A DNA stretch of 32,540 nucleotides from JALEFZ01 sp039817415 (lineage in GTDB: Bacteria; Bacteroidota; Bacteroidia; J057): the NCBI GenBank assembly GCA_039817415.1, contig JBCBVV010000066.1:1-32540 (forward strand). Reading direction: 5' to 3'. The translations under genes were made by a program, and so were the position numbers. Shown here one piece after another: positions 25,462 through 31,857 of the stretch. Within the stretch, counting starts at the first letter, position 1. Every line of letters starts with the position of its first letter. The notes under the pieces were generated by a model, which worked only from the letters and a program-made list of their open reading frames with translations, was not told the origin of the DNA and ran no database searches.

Positions 25462-25878
25462 GTTCCTAAGGAGGTGAAAGGGTTGATAAATCTCAGAATA
25501 ACAAGTGTTTAATGGCCTTCCTCAATCATTTTATATGAGAAGAACGAAGGCCAAAGGACAATAAAATGACCTAATTTGCTTTGAAAGCAGCAAATTGTTC
25601 ATTCAATATAAGAAAAGGTCCCGCTAAATGAGGAATCGAATACATGCTTCTACAGATCCAGACCATCAGATCGTTTTTTTTCTCACCTTAGCCCCACTAG
25701 ATCATATCAATAAGCATTAGCAATGCCCATCCTACAACTATTCAACTCCTAAGGTACACCTAACAACAAAAAAGGTGGAGTAGCCAAGCATCATATAGAA
25801 AACAGGCTTGGGGAGTGTGCAGCAAAGTTTGGATCGTATGCGTCATTAGCATGAACTCCAACCCACCCACTCATCACC
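25462..25878. other. Gene-free divergent region, with possible operator
   Basis: These 417 bases lie between divergent genes (DUF1080 minus, T9SS protein plus). They should hold both promoters. The only symmetrical element I see is TGCTTT-G-AAAGCA at 25577-25589, about 115 bases upstream of the DUF1080 start, a plausible operator for a LacI- or GntR-type repressor. I see no RNA gene and no open frame with coding character. Confidence 0.45.
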
Positions 25879-26745
25879 ATGAAAGAAATACTATCTCTTC
25901 TCCTTCTTTGTAAATGCCTCCTAGGTATGAGCCAAACTTATACGCCCTTTGACCTGGACACCTCTGTATGGCAAGAGGAGTATTATAGCCTATCCAATTA
26001 TCGTGAACAATACCAAAACTATGTCAATGGGGATACCCTTATCTCAGGGCGAACCTATGCCCAATTATGGCAAGTAGGCAGGACCACCTTCAATTTTATG
26101 AGCCCTGTCGTCAATTGGATAAATTCCGATATATACATGGGAGCTATCAGGGAAGATTCCAGCAGGCGCATTTGGTATATTCCCACAGGTCAAACCGCAG
26201 AGAGACTACTCTATGATTTTAACCTGTCTGTAGGCCCAACTTATTCCTTTAAGGACATTCCCTTGGACTCTTTTGTGGTCAAACGCATTGATTCTGTAGA
26301 AATTTGTGGAAGTCAAAGGGCGCGTTATTACATTGAACCTCTTCCTGGCCCTTTTTTAGATTCCATTTTTTGGGTGGAAGGCATTGGAAATAACCAAGGC
26401 TTGTTGCACAGATACAACTACTTTGAGGATGGGGTCATTCCCTTCTACAATTGTTACCAACAAGCCAACTGTGGAAGCTGTACCCTGGTCAATCTCACTC
26501 CTCCCATTTCGGAAACACAGCTCATTCAACTTAGCCATGTCAGCCCTTATGGAATAGACCTGACTGTCCTACAAACTCATGTCTTGACAAGCGTTCAGCT
26601 TTTTGACCTACAAGGTAAATTGCTTGTTCAAAAAACCGGTAGGGGAGAATCTACTATGCGTTTGTCCGTGGCCTTGCCTAAAGGAGTCTATTTCCTTACC
26701 GCCCTTACACAAAGCGGACAACAGTCCATAAAGGTGAGGCTATAA
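25879..26745 (+). CDS. Secreted hypothetical protein with T9SS sorting domain
   Basis: This 288-residue protein has a signal peptide (1-19, ending MSQ) and a mature domain of about 180 residues with no family I can name. It carries WQEEYYSLSNYREQYQNYVNGDTLISGRTYAQLW, WYIPTGQTAERLLYDFNLSVG and FWVEGIGNNQGLLHRY. This pattern recurs in Bacteroidota exported proteins that pair a GDT-I-GRTY segment with a G-I-G-LL motif. A Cys-rich CYQQANCGSCTL linker precedes a short type A T9SS C-terminal domain (about 215-288, ending QSIKVRL). It is a monocistronic plus-strand gene closed by a strong terminator. Function unknown; it may be an adhesin or surface-displayed structural protein. Confidence 0.8.
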   Translation: MKEILSLLLLCKCLLGMSQTYTPFDLDTSVWQEEYYSLSNYREQYQNYVNGDTLISGRTYAQLWQVGRTTFNFMSPVVNWINSDIYMGAIREDSSRRIWYIPTGQTAERLLYDFNLSVGPTYSFKDIPLDSFVVKRIDSVEICGSQRARYYIEPLPGPFLDSIFWVEGIGNNQGLLHRYNYFEDGVIPFYNCYQQANCGSCTLVNLTPPISETQLIQLSHVSPYGIDLTVLQTHVLTSVQLFDLQGKLLVQKTGRGESTMRLSVALPKGVYFLTALTQSGQQSIKVRL

Positions 26746-27214
26746 ATCAATCGAGCCATCGTCAGCTTGTAGCTAATGATGGCTCTTTTGTTTTGTCTTT
26801 CTGTACCTGAAGATACTCTAGGATGACCTCTTGTTTGACTGGAGATTCTTGGGCTATGCTGTCCCATGGGCTTGGGTGTAATACTCCACCCATTCAAACC
26901 AAATCACTAGCTCAAATGGCTGGGTCAAGGGGGAGTATTGAACTTCCCCCATTTGTCAGACCACTCAAGGTGGATTTAGAATTGATCCAAAAAAATAAAT
27001 TTCTTAGCTGTGCAATAGATACGTTTTTCGTTCAGGAATCCAAACTATGGTTCTTACGGAGTAGGGTAGTTTAAACTTTGATGTAGGAGAATTTCATTGC
27101 AGAATGATGTTCAAAGACTTTCGTAAAAACTGCCTTCTCAGAAAAGACTTTTGACAAATTGCTTTCGTAAATATCATATTGAAGAGATGGGCCTAGATTT
27201 TCATTCAAACATAG
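26746..27214. other. Gene-poor stretch downstream of a terminator
   Basis: Beyond the terminator, these 469 bases contain only an 83-codon plus-strand open frame (26823-27074) with no signal, no recognisable motif and no ribosome binding site, which I do not call as a gene. A G/C-run inverted repeat occurs around 26928-26950. The minus strand would be where the missing 3' part of the SCO gene should lie. No CxxxC-encoding sequence is present there, so that part has been deleted rather than frameshifted. Confidence 0.5.
26753..26795 (+). terminator. Intrinsic terminator of the T9SS protein gene
   Basis: An 8-bp perfect stem (26753-26760 with 26778-26785), with further inner pairing AGCT/AGCT, is followed immediately by TTTTGTTTT on the plus strand. 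It starts 7 bases after the stop codon. Confidence 0.85.
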
Positions 27215-27394
27215 TTAACATGATGAAATACGATGAAAGAATTTCAGCTGCTTGTCTTGTGAAGAATTCCATTGGGGCGTGAAGGTAGCTTCATCAAAGA
27301 ATGGAAGTGTTTCGACTCTAGTCTGATTAGATTCTTGCTGATGACAAGCAAATAAGCCTGCCAACATGACGAGAAGAGGGATTCTATTTTTCAT
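27215..27394 (-). pseudogene. Truncated SCO1/SenC-family copper chaperone lipoprotein
   Basis: This short frame encodes about 60 residues from the MKNRIP start (an upstream ATG at 27409 adds five residues). It has a lipoprotein signal with lipobox LFAC and then LPFFDEATFTPQW. That is the characteristic N-terminal stretch of Bacteroidota SCO-family proteins, which insert copper into cytochrome oxidase or act as thiol-redox chaperones. The frame stops at FHRISSC, exactly where the thioredoxin fold should begin, so the CxxxC and His copper ligands are missing. It overlaps the end of the MORN-like gene, as a translationally coupled last operon gene would. The remnant call rests on a short motif, so a genuine small lipoprotein is the alternative. 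Confidence 0.55.
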
Positions 27395-28010
27395 AGTTGA
27401 TGTTTTCATCTTCTAGTCCGTAGCAAAGGGCTGCTTTTTTTAGGCCAAATATTCTCCCATTCCTCAATTCATAATTGGCATACAATCCTCCGTTTTTTCT
27501 AAACGCCCTTTGCATTCCTTCTTCTTTACCCATATTTAGGTTTAAGATTTTATAGGGCTCTCCTGTGGGATACCATTGCTTTTGCTCCCCATGAGCTTTC
27601 CCTGAATGGTAATTCAAATGAGTAACAAGGGTATGGCTTGAATCAGATAACCATAGTTTCTTTTCTCCGTGAAGTTTCCCTTTATGATAATTTGCTAGCT
27701 GTTTCAAGATTCCATTGGCATACCAACTGATGGCTTGATGCTGTTTCCTCCCCTTGAGAATGCCAATTTTTTCTTTTAAGGTACTGTCAGGGTGATAACT
27801 TACTGCATAGCCGGAATAGAGCTCATGATCCAGATACCAAAGGGAGATCTTGTTGTCATAGTTTAGTAAGGACCTATTGACAAATCGATCAGGTATTTCT
27901 TCTACCATTTCTAATGAAGGAGGAAGTTGATCAGTATTTTCTTTTTGCTGATCTGAACAACTGACGATAAGGACACATAGGAGAAAAAGGAAGGAAATAT
28001 GACTTTTCAT
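27384..28010 (-). CDS. MORN/YwqK-repeat lipoprotein
   Basis: This 208-residue lipoprotein (lipobox IVSC, Cys18) has several repeats of the MORN_2/YwqK type. Each carries a Y-x-x-G-x-x-H/L-G-x-x-K/Q-x-W-Y/L core, as in YHKGKLHGEKKLWL, YHSGKAHGEQKQWY, NMGKEEGMQRAF and LRNGRIFGLKKA, over residues about 65-195. Databases often name such proteins toxin-antitoxin YwqK-like antitoxins, but no toxin is present and the export signal argues for an envelope role. It lies between the YHYH gene (85 bases upstream) and the SCO remnant (overlapping). YHYH, YwqK and SCO genes commonly co-occur in Bacteroidota, so a shared metal-handling role is plausible. The molecular function is unknown. Confidence 0.78.
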   Translation of the reverse strand: MKSHISFLFLLCVLIVSCSDQQKENTDQLPPSLEMVEEIPDRFVNRSLLNYDNKISLWYLDHELYSGYAVSYHPDSTLKEKIGILKGRKQHQAISWYANGILKQLANYHKGKLHGEKKLWLSDSSHTLVTHLNYHSGKAHGEQKQWYPTGEPYKILNLNMGKEEGMQRAFRKNGGLYANYELRNGRIFGLKKAALCYGLEDENINYEK

Positions 28011-28026
28011 CTATTTATATTTTCAT

Positions 28027-28071
28027 AAAGAATCACCAAGAGTTTAGCCACTAAAACCTTGATGATTCTTT
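28027..28071. repeat. Intercistronic hairpin between YHYH and MORN-like genes
   Basis: 28027-28040 and 28058-28071 pair over 14 bp with one mismatch, with a 17-base loop, in the 85-base gap between two minus-strand genes. On the plus strand the right arm runs into TTT. On the minus strand the stem ends in CTTT but no long T-run follows. It may attenuate or stabilise the mRNA so that the upstream genes are expressed differently from the downstream ones. Confidence 0.6.
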
Positions 28072-28095
28072 TTGGGTGAGAAAGTATGTCTGGGA

Positions 28096-28986
28096 CTAGA
28101 AAATTGTGTTGGGTGTTCCTTGAAGGTCCCCAGCAAAAAGGGCAATTATGTTTCCTAAATAATACTCATTGATGATGTGATAATGGTAAATCTCTTCGCC
28201 ATTACTATGTGGAGTAACACCAAAATGCCCCCCGGAGGCATCTAAATCAGTAGGATATGATCCGTCCATTTCTTTTCTCCCGTAAATCAGAAAACCATCT
28301 GACATAATTCCCACTAGTTTTTCATCGTCATGTGAAAGAACTGTATTCTCAGGAACGTCAGAGGACTCAATATGATAGTGATATCCAGATGGACCATTAT
28401 GCGCTCCGGCATAATCAAAGGTTTCAACAATCATTTCCTCTATAGGTCTACCTGGACCTTCTTCGTCATTGAAAATAGGAACACCGGTTACAGAAATTCC
28501 AATCGCACCCAATCCTGTAGCTGTACTTGTAGGAGCAAGTTCGGGTGTCGAAGGAACTGTCAAGGTATAGCTACGATTTTCTTCAATACGGCCAGGCGTT
28601 TGACGTGTTGCGACTACTGGCTCGATATATAAGGGATGTGTTTCTTCCCAGTAGGGAGAGGTATGATTGGGCGTTCCATTTGACTCAATCGTAATTTCAT
28701 CGCCATCAAATGAGACTGTAACCGCATCGGGATTGAATTCGGAAAATGCAGAAACAGGTGTACTGTTAATACCAGTGTCATTTGGATCAGTATCATCCAG
28801 TACAAAACCATCGGGCTGGTCGCATGACACTCTACTCACATTGGGATTACCTAAGCCATCCTCATCTGCATCTTCGTACCAAATTGATTCCACACAGGGC
28901 TCATCAACATTTTCTCGGCAGCCTGTAAAAATTAGCATTAATAAGCCCAATAAGAGAGTTAAAAAGGGCAAAACAGATTTGATCAT
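28096..28986 (-). CDS. YHYH-domain lipoprotein with MopE-type metal-binding motif
   Basis: This 296-residue lipoprotein (lipobox FTGC, Cys23) opens its mature part with a Cys-flanked acidic motif, CVESIWYEDADEDGLGNP then CDQPDGFVLDDTDPND (about 31-70). This matches the short MopE-type metal-binding repeat that Pfam names for a copper-binding protein, which also resembles thrombospondin type 3 calcium repeats. The C-terminal YHYH domain (about 85-296) carries both signature tetrads, GYHYHIESSD at 202-205 and EIYHYHIINE at 267-270, with the connecting SDGFLIYGRKEMDGSYPTDLD region. YHYH proteins are found widely in marine Bacteroidota, often near copper genes, with no established biochemistry. 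It is the fourth gene of the ECF sigma operon, 76 bases after the sensor gene. Metal handling at the cell surface is the best guess. Confidence 0.88.
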   Translation of the reverse strand: MIKSVLPFLTLLLGLLMLIFTGCRENVDEPCVESIWYEDADEDGLGNPNVSRVSCDQPDGFVLDDTDPNDTGINSTPVSAFSEFNPDAVTVSFDGDEITIESNGTPNHTSPYWEETHPLYIEPVVATRQTPGRIEENRSYTLTVPSTPELAPTSTATGLGAIGISVTGVPIFNDEEGPGRPIEEMIVETFDYAGAHNGPSGYHYHIESSDVPENTVLSHDDEKLVGIMSDGFLIYGRKEMDGSYPTDLDASGGHFGVTPHSNGEEIYHYHIINEYYLGNIIALFAGDLQGTPNTIF

Positions 28987-29062
28987 AATTAAGAATCTTA
29001 ATAGTTAATTGCTCAATAGACAATTAGCCAATCAAAATCCTTCGGCTAGGTTTACTTTTATT

Positions 29063-29512
29063 TCACCTGAAAGCAGACTTGGTCATAACTTTCTGCATAA
29101 AAACCTCAAAGTCAGACAATTGATCCTCGTTGAGGATATCTTTTATTTCTTGAAAATGGTGATAGGTTGCTTCAATTTTATTCTTCTCAACCAAGAGAAA
29201 CTGATTCAAGAGACTATCCTTGTCTATTCTACACGGCTCATCAGAGAGACATTTAAAATACAGAGCCAGTAACTTTTTCTCGCGCTGATTAAATTCCCGC
29301 ATTTGGTGTTTATGAGTATCGGCAGAAGCTTCAAAAGTAGATCTTTGTAGTTCGTCCAAACGAAGAAGCTCGATAATCTCATTGCGAATATTTTCTGAGG
29401 AAGAATTAGGTTGCCTCTTGGGCTTAGCCAACAAGAAAAAGGCTAACACAACTACATTTAGCCCCACCAAACTCGCAACAATATATTTGTAAAACTTTTC
29501 TTGACTCATCAT
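29063..29512 (-). CDS. CpxP/CnrX-like periplasmic metal-sensor protein
   Basis: This 149-residue protein has one N-terminal membrane helix (about 11-29) and an all-helical periplasmic domain resembling Spy/CpxP/CnrX. It has two LTxxQ-like motifs, LRLDELQRSTF (about 50-60) and LNEDQLSDF (about 127-135). Potential metal ligands cluster as H67, H69 and M71 (DTHKHQM), E73, and H118-H119 with M139 and M143, analogous to the His/Glu/Met set of CnrX. A Cys pair C88/C94 may form a disulfide or thiolate site. It overlaps the preceding gene by 4 bases (ATGA), so the two are translationally coupled. In the CnrYXH model it would be the periplasmic sensor modulating the anti-sigma partner. It could instead be a general Spy-like chaperone. 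Confidence 0.78.
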   Translation of the reverse strand: MMSQEKFYKYIVASLVGLNVVVLAFFLLAKPKRQPNSSSENIRNEIIELLRLDELQRSTFEASADTHKHQMREFNQREKKLLALYFKCLSDEPCRIDKDSLLNQFLLVEKNKIEATYHHFQEIKDILNEDQLSDFEVFMQKVMTKSAFR

Positions 29513-29805
29513 TCATAAATTTGATATGAACGGATAAAGGACTGGCAGAAATGATCTACTACCGCCATATCTGAATAGTTTTCTTGGTAATAATAGGTAT
29601 ACAAAGCCATTGAATTCACCAATAGAATGAGAATAGTAGCAGCTACAGCGAACCTCCATTGACGCAAGGGCACTACTTTGGTACTTGAACGTGCAAGTTG
29701 GTCTTCAATCTTTGCCAATAGAGCTGATTGAGGTCTTGCCCGTCGGCTGCCTTTCATACTTAGAAAAACATCCTCTTCCCATTTTTCTTGTTCTTCATTC
29801 ATCAT
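29509..29805 (-). CDS. Small single-TM anti-sigma factor candidate (CnrY-like)
   Basis: This 98-residue protein has an N-terminal cytoplasmic helical part (1-49, beginning MNEEQEKWEEDVFLSMKGS), one membrane helix (about 51-71) and a short periplasmic tail of about 27 residues containing one Cys. This topology and length match CnrY-type anti-sigma factors rather than zinc anti-sigma (ZAS) proteins, since no HxxxCxxC motif is present. It lies 19 bases after the ECF sigma gene and overlaps the sensor gene by 4 bases. The function is inferred from position and topology; there is no strong sequence signature. Confidence 0.72.
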   Translation of the reverse strand: MMNEEQEKWEEDVFLSMKGSRRARPQSALLAKIEDQLARSSTKVVPLRQWRFAVAATILILLVNSMALYTYYYQENYSDMAVVDHFCQSFIRSYQIYE

Positions 29806-29824
29806 CCTTTTTCCAGTTTGACAA

Positions 29825-30388
29825 TTACTTTTTCACTTTCCTTCTATAAGGGTACATTTTTTCCAATTCCAATCTCATATTTTTTTTCGCCCTCTGCAGC
29901 AAAGACTCAACTGCCTTTAACGAAATGGTCATGATATCAGCAACTTCTTGACGAGGAAGATCTTCAATATAACTTAAAATAAAGGCAGTTTTTTGATGGT
30001 CAGAAAGGCAGTCCATGGCCTTATACAGCGCAATAGAATTCTCTTTATTTTCCAATAAAACGCCAGGATGCACGAAATCTATGGATTGGGAATCAGAAAG
30101 GCTATGCTTATAAATGGTAAATCGGGTCTTTTTTTTCAAATGATTAAGCGAGGTGTTCACTACAATTCGATAAATCCATGTCTTGACGGAGGACTTTCCC
30201 TTAAATGATGCAGCATATTTGCAGATTTTAATAAAGACGTCTTGGGTGATGTCTTCAGCCTCCTCTTTATTTTTCACATAACTTAAAGCCGTATTGAAAA
30301 TGATCTCAGCATATAGGTCATATAACAAGTGAAAAGCTTTATTGTCTCCACTAGCAATTGACTGTATCATTTCAAACTCGTGCTTCAA
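29825..30388 (-). CDS. ECF-type RNA polymerase sigma factor
   Basis: This 187-residue extracytoplasmic-function sigma factor contains only regions 2 and 4. Region 2 (about 10-85) includes FHLLYDLYAEIIFNTALSYVKNKEEAEDITQDVFIKICKYA, for core binding and -10 recognition, and VKTWIYRIVVNTSLNHLKKK. Region 4 (about 125-180) has LSDHQKTAFILSYIEDLPRQEVADIMTISLKAVESLLQRAKKNMR, the -35-binding helix-turn-helix. It is the first gene of the operon and is followed by a one-TM protein and a periplasmic sensor, so it probably directs transcription of its own operon in response to an envelope (metal) signal. No shared promoter motif could be established from this single locus. Confidence 0.95.
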   Translation of the reverse strand: MKHEFEMIQSIASGDNKAFHLLYDLYAEIIFNTALSYVKNKEEAEDITQDVFIKICKYAASFKGKSSVKTWIYRIVVNTSLNHLKKKTRFTIYKHSLSDSQSIDFVHPGVLLENKENSIALYKAMDCLSDHQKTAFILSYIEDLPRQEVADIMTISLKAVESLLQRAKKNMRLELEKMYPYRRKVKK

Positions 30389-30572
30389 CTAGTTTTCATT
30401 AGTTTCCGTGTGTAGCTATCACTTAATTTCAGCTTACATCCTCAGTTGCAGATGCCTAGAGCCACTTCATCCCCTTGCCCCTCCATCTCTGACCTATTAA
30501 TCGGTTCAGGGCTTCCCCATCTGCCTGCGTCTATTCTTAAAGGTTTACCAGGCTAGTTTTTTTTCAGGTACT

Positions 30573-30623
30573 GAAGTAAGTTTCACCCATGTAAGCAGAT
30601 TTGAACTGCTGTGTACTTACTTC
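30573..30623. repeat. Nested inverted repeat with T-arm-like inner hairpin
   Basis: GAAGTAAGT (30573-30581) pairs with ACTTACTTC (30615-30623). Inside, 30594-30598 pairs with 30606-30610 around a 7-base loop. Read on the minus strand, the inner hairpin is AGCAG-TTCAAAT-CTGCT, a shape and loop sequence like a tRNA T-arm. No matching acceptor, D or anticodon arm can be found around it. It may be a structured leader or a chance resemblance. Confidence 0.45.
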
Positions 30624-30910
30624 ATGCTATAAGTTTGATTTTTTATCCCAGAATAAGCTATACCTCTGGGTAGGCGAAATATCTCTTATATGGATTGATT
30701 TGTTTGTAATGGCCCATTTAGCTGCCCTTCTTATCTGATAGTGAAGTATGGCCTTGGCAAGCAGAATAGCCTATATTGAGGTGCTCTTCTCTCTCCTACC
30801 CCTGCTCAGTGTATGGATCAAGATTAAAATTCAAATAAAATACCGTAGGAATTATTTCTTGAGGATGGCGAGATGGTAATGAAAATAAATTCACGTTTCC
30901 TAAACACTGC

Positions 30911-30950
30911 AAAAACAAAATCGGCTTTCTGAGTAAGAAAGGCCGATTTT
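30911..30950 (-). terminator. Terminator downstream of the tRNA-like sequence
   Basis: A 13-bp stem with a one-base bulge (30917-30929 with 30937-30950) and a 7-base loop is followed on the minus strand by G then TTTTT. It lies 10 bases beyond the 3' end of the minus-strand tRNA-like sequence, as expected for a tRNA terminator. Confidence 0.78.
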
Positions 30951-30959
30951 AATGAATTG

Positions 30960-31032
30960 TACCCACAGTAGGATTCGAACCACTTACATATCACACTCAT
31001 AATCAATGCTTTACCATCTATCCATACAAATA
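30960..31032 (-). pseudogene. Degenerate tRNA-like sequence, possible attachment site
   Basis: Read on the minus strand, the last 25 bases look like a tRNA 3' end: GGTTCGAATCC followed by an acceptor-like TACTGTGGGTA, then the terminator. A D-loop-like ATGGTAAAGC sits at the right distance upstream, with GG at the 18-19 positions. However, the T-stem is broken (AGTGG against CCTAC), the anticodon stem does not pair, and no 5' acceptor strand complementary to the 3' end exists. It is not a functional tRNA. A 3' tRNA fragment left by integration of the element on its right is the simplest reading. Confidence 0.45.
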
Positions 31033-31316
31033 GGCATCCGAATAGGTGTCGCTAAAAGATGGAAGAAATGGACATAATGTACTGCTGGTGAGGGGTTTAA
31101 CCCTCACTTCTCTCCATATATTTAGTGGATAAATCGCCTAAAAATGGGGATAAATAAAGGCCCACCTTCTTTCATAATTCATTGATTATCTGCATATTAA
31201 GATATATAAACAAGGAAATAACATCCTTTTTCTCCCACTCCCGATGTTACCTGAGTTTTACCCGAACTGTATAGCCCATCAGTTTAGGTTTCATTTATCA
31301 AGTAACATGTATTTCA

Positions 31317-31775
31317 ATGGCTAAGTCCACTCAAGCAAGTTCAACCAAAGCTGCTGAGGCAGTTATCATTCAACAACATTCATCCGTGGTTTCTACCCTC
31401 CAGGTAGATGTCAACCAAATTCCTGATCTGTCCAAAACCAAGCCCAAGGCTGTCAATTTGGCGATGGAGTATTGGACGCCCAAGCAAGCAGGTGAGAGCA
31501 AAACCCTTGTGTTCATGCGTATCACCAAGGAGGATAAAATTCCAGATTTCAATGATCCCAGCCAGTTGGTAAGCAAGGATTGTGTGTATTTCATCGAACA
31601 AACCGATCAAGGATTACAGATTCTCCGAAATGCTTCTTCAAGAATGGTCTCTATTGCCTCCCATTTTATCGAAGGTGAGGTCTATCGCATTACCTTCAAA
31701 GGGATGCTCCCCAACAAGACCAACAACAATAAGTCTCATCACTGGGCCATCCAACCTGTGGAATTGGTAGCCTAA
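31317..31775 (+). CDS. Hypothetical protein of a mobile-element recombination module
   Basis: This 152-residue soluble protein with no signal peptide or membrane segment starts with a low-complexity, Ser/Thr/Ala-rich 20 residues. A compact domain follows with beta-like segments AVNLAMEYWTPKQAG, SKTLVFMRIT, CVYFIEQTDQGLQIL and GEVYRITFKGMLPNKTNN. I do not recognise the family. It lies 82 bases upstream of a RecE-like nuclease gene on the same strand, a position often taken in phages and conjugative elements by single-strand-binding or annealing accessory proteins. That is only positional inference. Confidence 0.72.
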   Translation: MAKSTQASSTKAAEAVIIQQHSSVVSTLQVDVNQIPDLSKTKPKAVNLAMEYWTPKQAGESKTLVFMRITKEDKIPDFNDPSQLVSKDCVYFIEQTDQGLQILRNASSRMVSIASHFIEGEVYRITFKGMLPNKTNNNKSHHWAIQPVELVA

Positions 31776-31857
31776 TTCATGGGTAGGGGATTGAAACTCC
31801 CCTACCCTATTCCCTTCCATCTTTTATTTATCATAAATCAGACATATCACGAATCAA

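Larger units (their letters stand above)
30389..31316. other. Long gene-free region with structured elements and island boundary
   Basis: These 928 bases carry no convincing gene. They should include the sigma-operon promoter near 30389-30500. Structured elements are a nested inverted repeat at 30573-30623 (9-bp outer stem, 5-bp inner stem), the terminator at 30911-30950, the degenerate tRNA-like sequence at 30960-31032, and a 7-bp hairpin at 31088-31107. The 60-codon minus frame at 30824-31006 overlaps the terminator and tRNA-like sequence and is rejected. Confidence 0.5.

Noticed and set aside
26823..27074. 83-codon plus-strand open frame
   Set aside because: No ribosome site, signal, motif or family resemblance; it lies just after a terminator and in decayed sequence.
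27384..28010. Toxin-antitoxin system (YwqK-type antitoxin label)
   Set aside because: The protein is a lipoprotein with MORN-like repeats and no toxin gene is adjacent; the label is a database convention.
30573..30623. A second tRNA gene on the minus strand
   Set aside because: Only a T-arm-like hairpin is present; no acceptor, D or anticodon arm can be built around it.
30824..31006. 60-codon minus-strand open frame
   Set aside because: It overlaps the terminator and the tRNA-like sequence, and its composition does not look coding.
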